Shown here in pieces: positions 17,803 through 26,697 of a stretch of DNA of 64,000 nt. The DNA comes from Bombilactobacillus mellifer. GTDB lineage: Bacteria; Bacillota; Bacilli; Lactobacillales; Lactobacillaceae. The position numbers and the translations under genes are program-made. A model generated the notes under the pieces. That model searched no databases. It was not told the DNA's origin and saw only the letters and a list, made by a program, of their open reading frames with translations. The stretch covers positions 281,161 to 345,160 of the forward strand of contig NZ_KQ034028.1 of the NCBI RefSeq assembly GCF_000970795.1, read 5' to 3'. The stretch's first letter is position 1; every line of letters begins with the position of its first letter.

Positions 17803-19719
17803 ATGACTGAACAAACAGTTCGCTTAACCACTGCGCAAGCTTTAGTAAAGTTTTTAAATCAACAATATATTGAAGTTGATCAACAGGTTACTCCGTTTGT
17901 AGAAGGAGTTTTGGGTATTTTTGGTCACGGCAATGTGTTAGGTCTGGGCGAAGCCCTCGCCACGGATCCGGGACACTTAAAAGTTTATCAGGGTCATAAT
18001 GAACAAGGGATGACCAGTACGGCGATTGGATTTGCTCGCGAAAAGTTACGGCATAAAATATATGCAGTAACGGCTTCGGCAGGTCCTGGATCGGCTAATT
18101 TTGTGACCGCATTGGGCAATGCTTATGCTAATGGGATTCCCGTGTTAGCGTTACCCGCTGATACGTTTGCCAGTCGGCAACCAGATCCGGTATTACAGCA
18201 AATTGAGGTGGATTCCAGTGCCGCTACGACGACTAATGATGCTTTAAAACCTGTCTCCAAGTATTGGGATCGTATTCAACGACCGGAACAATTAATGTCG
18301 GCTTTATTGAAAGCGTTTGAAGTTTTGACTGATCCACTCCAAGCAGGACCGGTAACCATTTGTTTACCTCAAGATGCCGAGGCGGAAGCCTTTGATTATC
18401 CGGTTTCCTTTTTCCAAAAACGAGTTCATCATGTCAAACGGGTCGCTCCAAGTAAGCAAGAAATGAATGACATGCTTAGTCTCATTAAAAAGAGTCAGTA
18501 TCCAGTGATTTTTGTTGGTGGGGGCGCTAAGTATAGTGAGGCAGCACCGGAAATTCAAAGTTTTTCCGAGAAGTTTAATGTTCCATTGGTCGAAACTGCC
18601 AGTGGAAAATCCGCTATTCCTAATACTTTTGCCAATAATTTAGGCGGTGTCGGCATCTTAGGGACATCCGCGGCTAATAAGGCGGTCATGCAAGCAGATT
18701 TAATTATTGGGGCTGGGAGTCGTTATACCGACTTTACAACTTCTTCCAAAACCGGTTTTGATCCCAATCAAACGGCCATTATCAATATTAATTTAAATCG
18801 CTTACAAGCCATTAAATTTGATGCTTTACCGGTTTTTGCTGATATCAAGGCTACTTTTGCCCAATTAAATCAACAATTGACAGACTATCGTAGTCATTTT
18901 AACCAATTGGCAGAACTCAAACAGGAGTGGAATGAAGAACGCCAACGCTTAGCACAAGTCGATTATGATGCCCCCGACTTTACTCCGGAAATTGATGATT
19001 CCTTTGGCAAAGACCACTTGGATGAATATGTTCAAGCCTTGGGCACGAAGCTCTCGCAACCCGAAGCCGTTATTGCAGTAAATGATCACGTAGCTCAAGA
19101 TGCAATTATGGTGGCAGCAGCGGGTTCTTTACCAGGAGATGTTCATCGTTTATGGAACACCAGTACAGCTAACACTTATCATTTAGAATATGGTTATTCG
19201 ATGATGGGCTACGAAATTGCTGCGGCTTTGGGTGCTAAACGTGCTAAACCAGATCAGGAAGTTTATGCTTTGGTTGGTGATGGCAGCTTTTTAATGCTAC
19301 ACACAGAACTGGTAACTGCATTGCAGTATGGCCAAAAAATTAATGTCATTCTGTTTGATAATTCAGGTTACGGCTGTATTAATAACTTACAACTGGGTCA
19401 TGGCGGCCGCAGTTTTATGACTGAACAAATGACCAGTCAAGGTCAAATAATGAACATCGATTATGCCAAAGTTGCCGAGGGTTATGGTACCAAGACCTAT
19501 CGGGCTACGACCATTCCTGAATTACTGCAAGCCCTAGCGGATGCACAGCAGCAAACCACGTCGACATTAATTGATATCAAAGTTTTACCAAAGACGATGA
19601 CCCATGATTATGATAATGCTTGGTGGCATGTAGGCGATCCGGAGGTCTCAGTTTTGCCAACAGTGCAAGAATCTTATCAGGATACGCAAGAGCATTTAAA
19701 ACAGGCCTTTTTATATTAA
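17803..19719 (+). CDS. iolD: 3D-(3,5/4)-trihydroxycyclohexane-1,2-dione hydrolase
   Basis: A thiamin-diphosphate-dependent C-C hydrolase that opens trihydroxycyclohexanedione to 5-deoxy-glucuronate. The 638-residue protein has three ThDP-enzyme domains: an N-terminal Pyr domain with the catalytic glutamate region (HGNVLGLGEAL, then YQGHNEQGMTSTAIGFAR), a central domain, and a C-terminal PP domain with GDGSFLMLHTE...NSGYGCINN as the Mg/ThDP site. Length and motifs match IolD more than acetolactate synthase. A ribosome binding site GGACGTG precedes the ATG. Its substrate is made by IolE, which is not in this window. Confidence 0.94.
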   Translation: MTEQTVRLTTAQALVKFLNQQYIEVDQQVTPFVEGVLGIFGHGNVLGLGEALATDPGHLKVYQGHNEQGMTSTAIGFAREKLRHKIYAVTASAGPGSANFVTALGNAYANGIPVLALPADTFASRQPDPVLQQIEVDSSAATTTNDALKPVSKYWDRIQRPEQLMSALLKAFEVLTDPLQAGPVTICLPQDAEAEAFDYPVSFFQKRVHHVKRVAPSKQEMNDMLSLIKKSQYPVIFVGGGAKYSEAAPEIQSFSEKFNVPLVETASGKSAIPNTFANNLGGVGILGTSAANKAVMQADLIIGAGSRYTDFTTSSKTGFDPNQTAIININLNRLQAIKFDALPVFADIKATFAQLNQQLTDYRSHFNQLAELKQEWNEERQRLAQVDYDAPDFTPEIDDSFGKDHLDEYVQALGTKLSQPEAVIAVNDHVAQDAIMVAAAGSLPGDVHRLWNTSTANTYHLEYGYSMMGYEIAAALGAKRAKPDQEVYALVGDGSFLMLHTELVTALQYGQKINVILFDNSGYGCINNLQLGHGGRSFMTEQMTSQGQIMNIDYAKVAEGYGTKTYRATTIPELLQALADAQQQTTSTLIDIKVLPKTMTHDYDNAWWHVGDPEVSVLPTVQESYQDTQEHLKQAFLY

Positions 19720-19735
19720 CGGATGTGATAAATTC

Positions 19736-20602
19736 ATGAGTTTAATTGCGGCTCAAACATTAGTACAAGAAGCGCAACAACAGCACTATGCGATTGGTCA
19801 TTTCAATATTAACGGCCTAGATTGGATTACTACCTATCTGCAAGTGGCGCAATCGACACAAACACCGTTAATTTTAGCGACATCAGATCGGCTGATTACG
19901 GATTTGGGTGGTTTTCAATATCTTAGTCACACTGTGCGATTTTTGCTGCAGGAACTTCACATTACAGTACCAATTGTTTTGCATTTAGATCATGGTTTAA
20001 CAAAAGACCATGTTTTACAAGCAATTGATGCAGGTTACACGTCTGTGATGTTTGATGGTTCTCAATTACCGATTGCGGAAAATGTAGCCTTAACTCAAGA
20101 GATTGTCCATTATGCGCACGCCCGCAACGTATCGGTTGAAGCAGAAGTGGGCGCCGTAGGAGGTAATGAAGACGGGATTATTAATGGCATTCAGTATGCT
20201 AGTGTACAAGATGCTTTAAAAATGAAAGCTACCGGTATTGATATGTTGGCGGCCGCCTTAGGATCAGTTCATGGCGATTACGTTGGGAAACCGGATTTAA
20301 ACTTTGCTCGGATGCAGCAAATTGCACAACAAACGGGTTTACCTTTAGTATTGCATGGCGCTTCGGGCATCCCGCCAGAACAAATTCAAACGGCGATCAA
20401 AATGGGGACAGCCAAAATTAATATTAACACCGAAGTAAATTATGCCTGGTTAAATGCTGTCCGCCATAAAATCACCACCCCTGATGTCGGTCATGAACCG
20501 ATGCCTGTTTTGCAAGCTGGCCGCCAGGGGATTAAGAGTTTAGTTACGCAAAAATTCACTGAATTCCATGTTTTAGGTAAAGCCGCAGATAAAGGAGTTT
20601 AA
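19736..20602 (+). CDS. iolJ: Class II aldolase for 2-deoxy-5-keto-gluconate-6-phosphate
   Basis: 288 residues of the class II fructose-bisphosphate aldolase family. Zinc/substrate sites are visible: VLHLDHGLTKDHV, SVEAEVGAVGGNEDG, LGSVHGDYVGKPDLNF, and LHGASGIP with KININTE at the phosphate end. In the iol operon this aldolase splits DKG-6-phosphate into dihydroxyacetone phosphate and malonate semialdehyde, the latter consumed by the next two enzymes. The family alone would allow other ketose phosphates; the assignment is contextual. The stop lies 1 bp before iolK, so translation is probably coupled. Confidence 0.9.
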   Translation: MSLIAAQTLVQEAQQQHYAIGHFNINGLDWITTYLQVAQSTQTPLILATSDRLITDLGGFQYLSHTVRFLLQELHITVPIVLHLDHGLTKDHVLQAIDAGYTSVMFDGSQLPIAENVALTQEIVHYAHARNVSVEAEVGAVGGNEDGIINGIQYASVQDALKMKATGIDMLAAALGSVHGDYVGKPDLNFARMQQIAQQTGLPLVLHGASGIPPEQIQTAIKMGTAKININTEVNYAWLNAVRHKITTPDVGHEPMPVLQAGRQGIKSLVTQKFTEFHVLGKAADKGV

Positions 20603-20603
20603 A

Positions 20604-20993
20604 ATGCCATTAGTGCGATTGGATATGATTAAAGGACGTTCACCAGCGGAAATTCAACAGATTATGGATTTGACTCAACAAGCCGTAGTTCACAATTTTG
20701 AGGTGCATCCACGCGATCGTTATCAAATTGTGACGCAACATGAGCCTTATGAAATCAGCATGTTAGATACAGGTTTGGGCTTTGAACGTAGTGACCAAAT
20801 ATTAATAATATCGGTTACTAGTCGCGCCCGCAGTCGACAAGCCATCCAAAAGTTTTATGCGGAGATTTGTGACACATTAGCGCAGGCCCAATTAGTCAAA
20901 CCTTGTGATTTGATGGTGAATTTTAAAATTAACGGTGATGCGGATTGGAGTTTTGGCTTTGGCCGTGCTCAATTTTTAACTGGCGAATTGTAA
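20604..20993 (+). CDS. iolK: Malonate semialdehyde decarboxylase (tautomerase superfamily)
   Basis: A 129-residue tautomerase-fold protein starting MPLV, so Met removal leaves the N-terminal proline nucleophile. Counting from that proline, Arg73, Arg75, Asp37, Trp114, Phe116, Phe123 and Leu128 fall on the same numbers I recall for Pseudomonas malonate semialdehyde decarboxylase, supporting that reaction: malonate semialdehyde to acetaldehyde plus CO2. Lactobacillus casei carries an iolK with this annotation in its iol operon. Immediately 1 bp after iolJ, so co-translated. The alternative is a generic oxalocrotonate tautomerase, which is less likely. Confidence 0.88.
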   Translation: MPLVRLDMIKGRSPAEIQQIMDLTQQAVVHNFEVHPRDRYQIVTQHEPYEISMLDTGLGFERSDQILIISVTSRARSRQAIQKFYAEICDTLAQAQLVKPCDLMVNFKINGDADWSFGFGRAQFLTGEL

Positions 20994-21068
20994 TAGAATT
21001 ACCACTGAAATATTTGTCGGTTAGTTAAATTAGTTGGTCGAAGAGATAATTTAGGAGAAATAATCGTT

Positions 21069-22517
21069 ATGACGCAAAAATTACGCAATTATGTCAATGG
21101 ACAGTGGGTTGTACCAACGACAAAGGATTATATGACTGTTGTTAATCCTGCTGATGAAAGCCAGCTGACGACTTTACCGCTTTCCAATACCCAGGATGTA
21201 GATCAAGCCGTGCAGGCGGCAAGTCAGGCTTTTCCTAGTTGGAGCAAATTACCTGTGAATAAACGCGCGGAAATTATGTTTAATTTTCAACATTTGCTGG
21301 TTCAAAATAAAACAGAGCTGGCCCGCACGGTGACTTTAGAAAATGGGAAGGCTTTGAGTGAATCCCAAGGTGAAGTGCAGCGGGGAATTGAAAACGTTGA
21401 ATTTGCAGCGGGCGCACCAACTTTAATTCAGGGAGATACTAATTCCACCGTGGCAACCAATGTTGAAGTAGCTAATTATCGTTATCCCTTAGGGGTGGTG
21501 GCTGGAATTACCCCCTTTAATTTTCCGATGATGGTTCCGTGCTGGATGTTTCCCATGGCGATAGTGATGGGTAATACTTTTGTTTTAAAACCTTCCGAAA
21601 AAGCCCCCTTGTTGACAGAAAAAATTGTGAATTTGGCTACTGCCGCCGGAGTTCCTGAGGGTGTTTTAAATGTCGTTTATGGCACTAATGAGGCAGTCAA
21701 TGGACTCTTGGATCATCCAGAGGTTAAGGCAATTTCGTTTGTAGGTTCAAAAAATGTCGGCGAACATGTTTATCGTCGTGCCAGCCAGAATCTGAAACGA
21801 GTCCAAGTTTTAGCCGGTGCTAAAAATCATACGATTGTGTTAGATGATGCCGATATTGACGATGCCGTGGATAAGATTATTAAATCTTCCTTTGGTTCGG
21901 CCGGAGAGCGGTGTATGGCCACTTCAGTCATCGAATTACAGGATGGCATTGCCGATCAATTTATTAGTAAATATGTTCAAGCTGCAAAAGAATTAAAAAT
22001 GGGTTCCGGCTTGGATGAAACTAATTTTTTAGGACCTGTGATTCGCTCGGAAGCGCAACAACGAACTTTTAATTATATTGAAAAAGGGATCGCTGAAGGA
22101 GCCCAATTATTATTGGATGGGCGAAAAAATTTGCCAGAAAAAGGATACTTTGTTGGTCCCACCATTTTTGATCATGTGACGCCTGACATGACTATTTGGC
22201 AAGATGAAATGTTTGCACCAGTAGTTTCCATTGTTCGTATCCAAAATTTACAAGAAGCGGTGCAAGTAGCTGATCAATCGGAATTTGCGAATGGTGCTTG
22301 TTTATTTACTGATAGTGCAAAGTCGATCCGTTATTTCCGGGAAAACATTGATGCCGGTATGTTAGGGATTAATTTAGGAGTACCAGCACCGATGGCATTT
22401 TTCCCATTTAGTGGTTGGAAGCATTCCTTCTTTGGCACTTTAACGGCTAATGGTAAAGATAGTGTGGATTTTTATACCCGTAAAAAAGTTGTTACTGCTC
22501 GTCATCCTTTTTCCTAG
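21069..22517 (+). CDS. iolA: Methylmalonate/malonate-semialdehyde dehydrogenase (CoA-acylating)
   Basis: 482 residues of the aldehyde dehydrogenase superfamily, oxidising malonate semialdehyde to acetyl-CoA with NAD+ and CoA. The catalytic Cys is in [12 protein letters not shown]; cofactor-binding [17 protein letters not shown] and the [15 protein letters not shown]ossmann turn are typical. The nucleotide-motif Glu seen in most ALDHs is replaced here by the [10 protein letters not shown] sequence typical of MMSDH, as expected for a CoA-dependent enzyme that lacks the hydrolytic Glu. It follows iolK after 75 bp with its own weak ribosome binding site and ends the operon at a terminator. Confidence 0.92.
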   Translation: MTQKLRNYVNGQWVVPTTKDYMTVVNPADESQLTTLPLSNTQDVDQAVQAASQAFPSWSKLPVNKRAEIMFNFQHLLVQNKTELARTVTLENGKALSESQGEVQRGIENVEFAAGAPTLIQGDTNSTVATNVEVANYRYPLGVVAGITPFNFPMMVPCWMFPMAIVMGNTFVLKPSEKAPLLTEKIVNLATAAGVPEGVLNVVYGTNEAVNGLLDHPEVKAISFVGSKNVGEHVYRRASQNLKRVQVLAGAKNHTIVLDDADIDDAVDKIIKSSFGSAGERCMATSVIELQDGIADQFISKYVQAAKELKMGSGLDETNFLGPVIRSEAQQRTFNYIEKGIAEGAQLLLDGRKNLPEKGYFVGPTIFDHVTPDMTIWQDEMFAPVVSIVRIQNLQEAVQVADQSEFANGACLFTDSAKSIRYFRENIDAGMLGINLGVPAPMAFFPFSGWKHSFFGTLTANGKDSVDFYTRKKVVTARHPFS

Positions 22518-22534
22518 GAAAATGAGACAATAAT

Positions 22535-22577
22535 TGAAATCTTGAGGTTGCCAGCGTTCAACTTCAAGGTTTTTTTA
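22535..22577 (+). terminator. Terminator of the iol operon
   Basis: A 14-bp stem including two G-U pairs (about 22537-22550 with 22559-22572) runs into a T7 tract just after iolA. Confidence 0.7.
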
Positions 22578-22756
22578 TGTCCAATACGAGTCCAAATGCT
22601 ATTTAGTGTCGCAGTGTCACGGTTTTGCTGGGCCATAAATTTGCCCCGGTTGATGCTAAAAATTCTAAGAAATAGCAGAGGGGTTGGGATTGCCCTAGCT
22701 TATAAAAAATATTAGTGTTGTGTTTAAACAGGTTGGCATTGAAGCGATAATAAAAA
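22578..22756. other. Intergenic region between the iol operon and the sugar-acid island
   Basis: No gene or repeat seen; the two convergent terminators border it. Confidence 0.4.
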
Positions 22757-22791
22757 CCCTTCTATTGTGGCCGTTTTCCACAATAAAAGGG
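22757..22791 (-). terminator. Terminator of the gudD-dehydratase-lactonase operon
   Basis: CCCTTCTATTGTGG and CCACAATAAAAGGG form a near-perfect 14-bp stem with one mismatch and a 7-nt loop. On the minus strand it is followed by TTTTTA. Confidence 0.8.
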
Positions 22792-22816
22792 CAGTATTGA
22801 ATGATTAATTTGGAGA

Positions 22817-23962
22817 TTAGCTATTCAAAAAATCAGTAGCTTCTAAGACCCGGACGCAAGCATCGTGGGGCACCTGCGTTTGCACTGCGGTGAGATAACC
22901 AGTTGCAGGATCCCGCCGGAACAAAATTAAATCATTAGACATTTGATTAGCACATAACAGATAGTCGCCATTTTTACTGAGATCAAAATCACGCGGAGCA
23001 CGACCTTGAGTTTTGATGGTTTGAATTTTTTCTAGATGAGCTCCCTGATCAAGGACCCGAAAAACGACTAAAGAATCGTGACCGCGATTGGAAGCATAAA
23101 CGAATTGACCATCGGCGGATACTCGAATGCCGGCAGATTGGTTATGTCCGGCAAAGCCTTCTGGTAAATTGGAATAATCTGCAACCCGACTCAAAGTTCC
23201 CGTTTGCGGATCATAATGAACAACACCGGTTCGACTGCCGACTTCGTTTAAGACATACAGATAATTATTCGTATGGTCATTAAAGGCCAATTGCCGGGGA
23301 CCAAAGCCCGCTTTAGTAGGGAATTGCGATACCAGTTGTAATTGCGCATTGTCTTGAACATCATAAACTAAGAGTTTATCTGCTCCCAAAGCGCACACGA
23401 TTAAACGGCCATCGGGTAACAACCTTGTAAAATGAATATGGGCCGCATCCTGCACGGCTTTTGGGCCGCGCCCTTCAATCGGATAACGGTGACTGGTGAG
23501 AAATTGATAATTCTGATCCAATTGCCAAGTATGAATGGCATTGGTGTTATAGTTAGCTGCAAACAACCTTTTATGCTGATCATCCAGATAAATATAAGAT
23601 GGCACCGTATATTTGAGTTCATTCCAATAATATAAATGATCAAAATAATTATAGGCTTCATAGCTGCCTTTGACTGATTGGTCTAACATGTCTTCTGCAA
23701 TCAATTTAGCTTTTTTAGTTTTCGGATCGACGTCAATAATCCCTACTCCACCAGTGGCATCATTTTTCGTGATGATTGTAGCAATTTTGTGATCTTGAAG
23801 TGAATAATTAAAGAAGGCCGGATCTTCTAGTTCAATTAATAATTGAATCTTGGTAATTTGGCCTTTTTGAGTATCTACTGTTGCTACATAAATACCTTGA
23901 GATTGATTATTAGGAGTATAGCTATCGGATGTATACCCCCCAATTAAAAACTGATCTTCCAT
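22817..23962 (-). CDS. Lactonase family, seven-bladed beta-propeller (6-phosphogluconolactonase/YbhE type)
   Basis: 381 residues with repeated propeller blades: QSQGIYVATVDTQKGQI, RLIVCALGADKLLVYD, GFGPRQLAFNDHTNNYLYVLNE, GQFVYASNRGHDSLVVFRV and RAPRDFDLSKNGDYLLCANQ. This is the lactonase family (PF10282 in Pfam numbering as I recall). It probably opens a sugar-acid lactone to the free acid. It is last in the gudD operon, so a glucaro- or galactaro-lactone is more likely than 6-phosphogluconolactone here. The start is preceded by AAAGGAGATT. The gap to the dehydratase is 20 bp. Confidence 0.82.
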   Translation of the reverse strand: MEDQFLIGGYTSDSYTPNNQSQGIYVATVDTQKGQITKIQLLIELEDPAFFNYSLQDHKIATIITKNDATGGVGIIDVDPKTKKAKLIAEDMLDQSVKGSYEAYNYFDHLYYWNELKYTVPSYIYLDDQHKRLFAANYNTNAIHTWQLDQNYQFLTSHRYPIEGRGPKAVQDAAHIHFTRLLPDGRLIVCALGADKLLVYDVQDNAQLQLVSQFPTKAGFGPRQLAFNDHTNNYLYVLNEVGSRTGVVHYDPQTGTLSRVADYSNLPEGFAGHNQSAGIRVSADGQFVYASNRGHDSLVVFRVLDQGAHLEKIQTIKTQGRAPRDFDLSKNGDYLLCANQMSNDLILFRRDPATGYLTAVQTQVPHDACVRVLEATDFLNS

Positions 23963-23982
23963 GTTCCTGCAATCTCCTTTAA

Positions 23983-25200
23983 TTATTTAATTGTGGTTAC
24001 TTTCGACTGGCGAATTACGTTAGGTTTAATTTCTTGACCAATTCCCGGACGATCGGGAATTTTGATACGGCCCTTTTGCGGTAATAAGTCATCATAAAGT
24101 GCCACTTGCCGGTCTTTTTGATATAACACCCGCTGATAAACTTCGTGAATATAAAAGTTGGGAATAACAGCTTCTACTTGTAAAGCGGCCGCGATCGCAA
24201 TGGGGGAACCACAGACATGTATTTGGGCATGAATATCATAGGTATAGGCCATATCACAAATTTTTTTAGTCTCGGATATGCCGCCGGCTAAAGTTAAATC
24301 TGGTTGGACGATATCTAAAGCATGATCTTCAAACAGTTGTCGAAAGCCCCACCGAGTAAAGTTCCGTTCACCGCCAGCAATGGCCAAAGGCACATTGTCT
24401 TTGACTTGTTTATAAAAGCTAGGGTTCAGCGGGTCAACCGGTTCTTCATAATAGAGAATGCCTAAAGGGGCAAAGGCTTGTCCAAATTGGATAGCGGCCG
24501 TTGTGTCCGAATTCGCGTGCATATCAATAATAATGTCAAAATCCGGTCCGGCCAGCTCCCGAATGGCTTTGATACGTTCATACGCTACTTGAATGACTTG
24601 ATGATTGAGCGGACCTTTAGTCTTCCATACTTGGTGCTCATTTTCACCCCACATAATCGGATCAAACTTTAAACAGTCGTAACCTTGGTCAATGATTTTT
24701 TGGGTTACTGTACGATAGTCTTGCGGGGTATTTAATTTGAGTTGGTGTGGATCTGGCTGTTCGCCCCAATTGTATTGAATCTGACTGGCATACGAGCGCA
24801 GATAATCGTTAGTTTTACCTCCTAGTAATTCATAGACAGGGGCCCGATAGTATTTCCCTTTAATATCCCATAGCGCAATGTCAATTGCGCTAATCGCTGC
24901 GTAGGGAATTACGCCGCCGGCAATGCCCCAATAAGTTTGCCGTTGTAATTTGTCCCAAATTTTTTCGATGTTTAAAGGATCGTCGCCGATAATCATTTGG
25001 GCAAAATCTTCGAGCATTCCATAGCCGGCATGCCAGCCTTTACCATAAGCTAAACCTGCTTCCCCGAAACCGGAAATATCGGCATCCGTATTAATACGGA
25101 CAATGATAGGGGACCAATCTTCTTGACTGCCGGCTCCATTGCCGCTGAAACTAACATCTGGACTCGGTATTTTCATAATATCGACACTGGTAATTTTCAT
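23983..25200 (-). CDS. Enolase-superfamily sugar-acid dehydratase (mandelate racemase/muconate lactonizing type)
   Basis: 405 residues with the N-terminal capping domain and the C-terminal TIM-barrel residues: the K-x-D motif in CLKFDP, metal ligands Asp in IIDMHANSD, Glu in YYEEPVDP and Glu in AGGERNF, then QPDLTLAGGISE and a late His in IHVCGSPI. The pattern fits acid-sugar dehydratases of the galactonate/mannonate-dehydratase group, not enolase itself. I cannot name its substrate: relatives dehydrate galactonate, gluconate, mannonate or arabinonate-type acids. It lies between gudD and the lactonase in one minus-strand operon, so it probably handles a related aldarate or aldonate, possibly a different isomer from that used by GudD. 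Confidence 0.82.
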   Translation of the reverse strand: MKITSVDIMKIPSPDVSFSGNGAGSQEDWSPIIVRINTDADISGFGEAGLAYGKGWHAGYGMLEDFAQMIIGDDPLNIEKIWDKLQRQTYWGIAGGVIPYAAISAIDIALWDIKGKYYRAPVYELLGGKTNDYLRSYASQIQYNWGEQPDPHQLKLNTPQDYRTVTQKIIDQGYDCLKFDPIMWGENEHQVWKTKGPLNHQVIQVAYERIKAIRELAGPDFDIIIDMHANSDTTAAIQFGQAFAPLGILYYEEPVDPLNPSFYKQVKDNVPLAIAGGERNFTRWGFRQLFEDHALDIVQPDLTLAGGISETKKICDMAYTYDIHAQIHVCGSPIAIAAALQVEAVIPNFYIHEVYQRVLYQKDRQVALYDDLLPQKGRIKIPDRPGIGQEIKPNVIRQSKVTTIK

Positions 25201-25242
25201 GATTTTAGCCTCGATTGAATCTCAAACAATAATTGCTCACTA

Positions 25243-26571
25243 CTACCGCACGAGTGCTGGTTTTTTCGGATCAAAGTGCCAGTCAGGAATTAAATATTGC
25301 ATGGCTGCTGCATCGTCGCGCGCTCCTAAGTGATTATCTACATACAATTGATGGGCTTTTTGGACAGCTTCTAAATTAAGATCAACGCCCAAGCCCTCAT
25401 TAGTAGCCGGAACGGTCAATTCCCCATTTTTAATTTGGTAAGGATTATTAGTTAAGTACTGGCCATCTTGCCAAATCCAATGAGTATCTACATCAAAGAC
25501 TTTACCTGGAGCGGCTGCAGCAGTATTCGCAATCATGGCTAATGAAATATCAAAGTGGTTGTTCGAGTGAATGCCCCAGTTTAAATCAAATTCGTCACAC
25601 AGTTGGGCAACCCGCACGGCACCTTCCATGGTCCAAAAATGGGGATCAGCTAACGGAATGGAAATCGCGTTGAGAGCTAGAGCATGAGACATTTGCCGCC
25701 AATCGGTATCCACCATGTTGGTAGCAACCGGCATATGGGTCAACTTTTGAAATTCGGCCAGAATTTCGCGTCCGGAAAAGCCGTCTTCGGCGCCACAAGG
25801 ATCTTCAATGTAGTGTAAAACTCCTTGGAGTTCGTCCGCATAATGAAGCGCGTCTTTTAAGTACCAACCGCCATTAGGATCTAAGTCTAATTTGGCTTGT
25901 GGGAAAGCTTCGTGTAGAGCTTTCATGGCTGCGACTTCCGTTTCGCCGTCAAAAACGCCGCCTTTGAGTTTGAAAGTTTTAAAGCCATATTTTTGATAGG
26001 CTGCTTGCGCTAATTTCACTAAAGCATCGGCATCCATGACTGGCTTGCGCCGCAAACGGCCCCATTCATCACTGTTGTCGTCGTTTTGAAGATAGGGTAG
26101 ATCAGTTTTGCTGGTGTCACCAACCCAGAATAAGTAACCCAACACTCCAACGTGTTCGCGTTGCTGGCCATCACCAAGCAAGGCCGCTACCGGAACGTGA
26201 AAATGTTTGCCAATTAAGTCTAAAAAGGCAGTTTCAATCGCTGTTAAAGCGTGAATCATAATACGTAAATCGAAGGTTTGGTTACCCCGACCGCCCGCAT
26301 CTAAATACGAGAAATGCTGGCGCACTTGTTGTAAAACGGCTTTATAGGATCCTAAATGCGCACCTACCACAATATCTTTGGCTTTTTCTAACGTATCTGT
26401 AATCTTTTGCCCGCCTGGAACCTCGGACACCCCGATTTGGCCTTCATCAGTAGTTAAGACCACAATGTTGCGCGTAAAAAATGGTCCATGCGCGCCGCTC
26501 AAATTTAAAAGCATACTGTCATAACCTGCCACAGGGTAAACATCCATTTGGGTTATTTTAGGAATATTCAT
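25243..26571 (-). CDS. gudD: Glucarate dehydratase
   Basis: 442 residues, the length of characterised GlucD enzymes. Diagnostic features: YLDAGGRGNQTFDLR, FKTFKLKGGV with the catalytic Lys, KLDLDPNGGW and the following metal ligand EDPCG, NMVDTDWRQM, SIPLADPHFWTM, and WGIHSNNHFDISLAM with the catalytic His. It dehydrates D-glucarate (or L-idarate) to 5-keto-4-deoxy-glucarate. First gene of the minus-strand operon with a second dehydratase and a lactonase; a LysR regulator is divergent. The next enzymes, an aldolase (GarL) or KDG dehydratase, are not in the window. Confidence 0.93.
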   Translation of the reverse strand: MNIPKITQMDVYPVAGYDSMLLNLSGAHGPFFTRNIVVLTTDEGQIGVSEVPGGQKITDTLEKAKDIVVGAHLGSYKAVLQQVRQHFSYLDAGGRGNQTFDLRIMIHALTAIETAFLDLIGKHFHVPVAALLGDGQQREHVGVLGYLFWVGDTSKTDLPYLQNDDNSDEWGRLRRKPVMDADALVKLAQAAYQKYGFKTFKLKGGVFDGETEVAAMKALHEAFPQAKLDLDPNGGWYLKDALHYADELQGVLHYIEDPCGAEDGFSGREILAEFQKLTHMPVATNMVDTDWRQMSHALALNAISIPLADPHFWTMEGAVRVAQLCDEFDLNWGIHSNNHFDISLAMIANTAAAAPGKVFDVDTHWIWQDGQYLTNNPYQIKNGELTVPATNEGLGVDLNLEAVQKAHQLYVDNHLGARDDAAAMQYLIPDWHFDPKKPALVR

Positions 26572-26603
26572 AAAAACTTCCTTCCTTGTGATTTATTTAA
26601 CAT

Positions 26604-26629
26604 CCTAGGTTATTGTATAATCAACTAGG
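26604..26629. promoter_or_regulatory. Candidate LysR-binding site in the gudD-lysR intergenic region
   Basis: CCTAGGTT (26604-26611) is matched in inverse by CAACTAGG (26622-26629) with one mismatch, around an AT core containing TATAAT (26616-26621). It sits between the divergent gudD and lysR genes. LysR proteins bind interrupted palindromes of this form. Confidence 0.5.
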
Positions 26630-26697
26630 GGTAGCATTACAGTACCCGATGGGATAATAGCTGAACTATTTGTTCACTTGAAAAGGAAGGCATTGGA

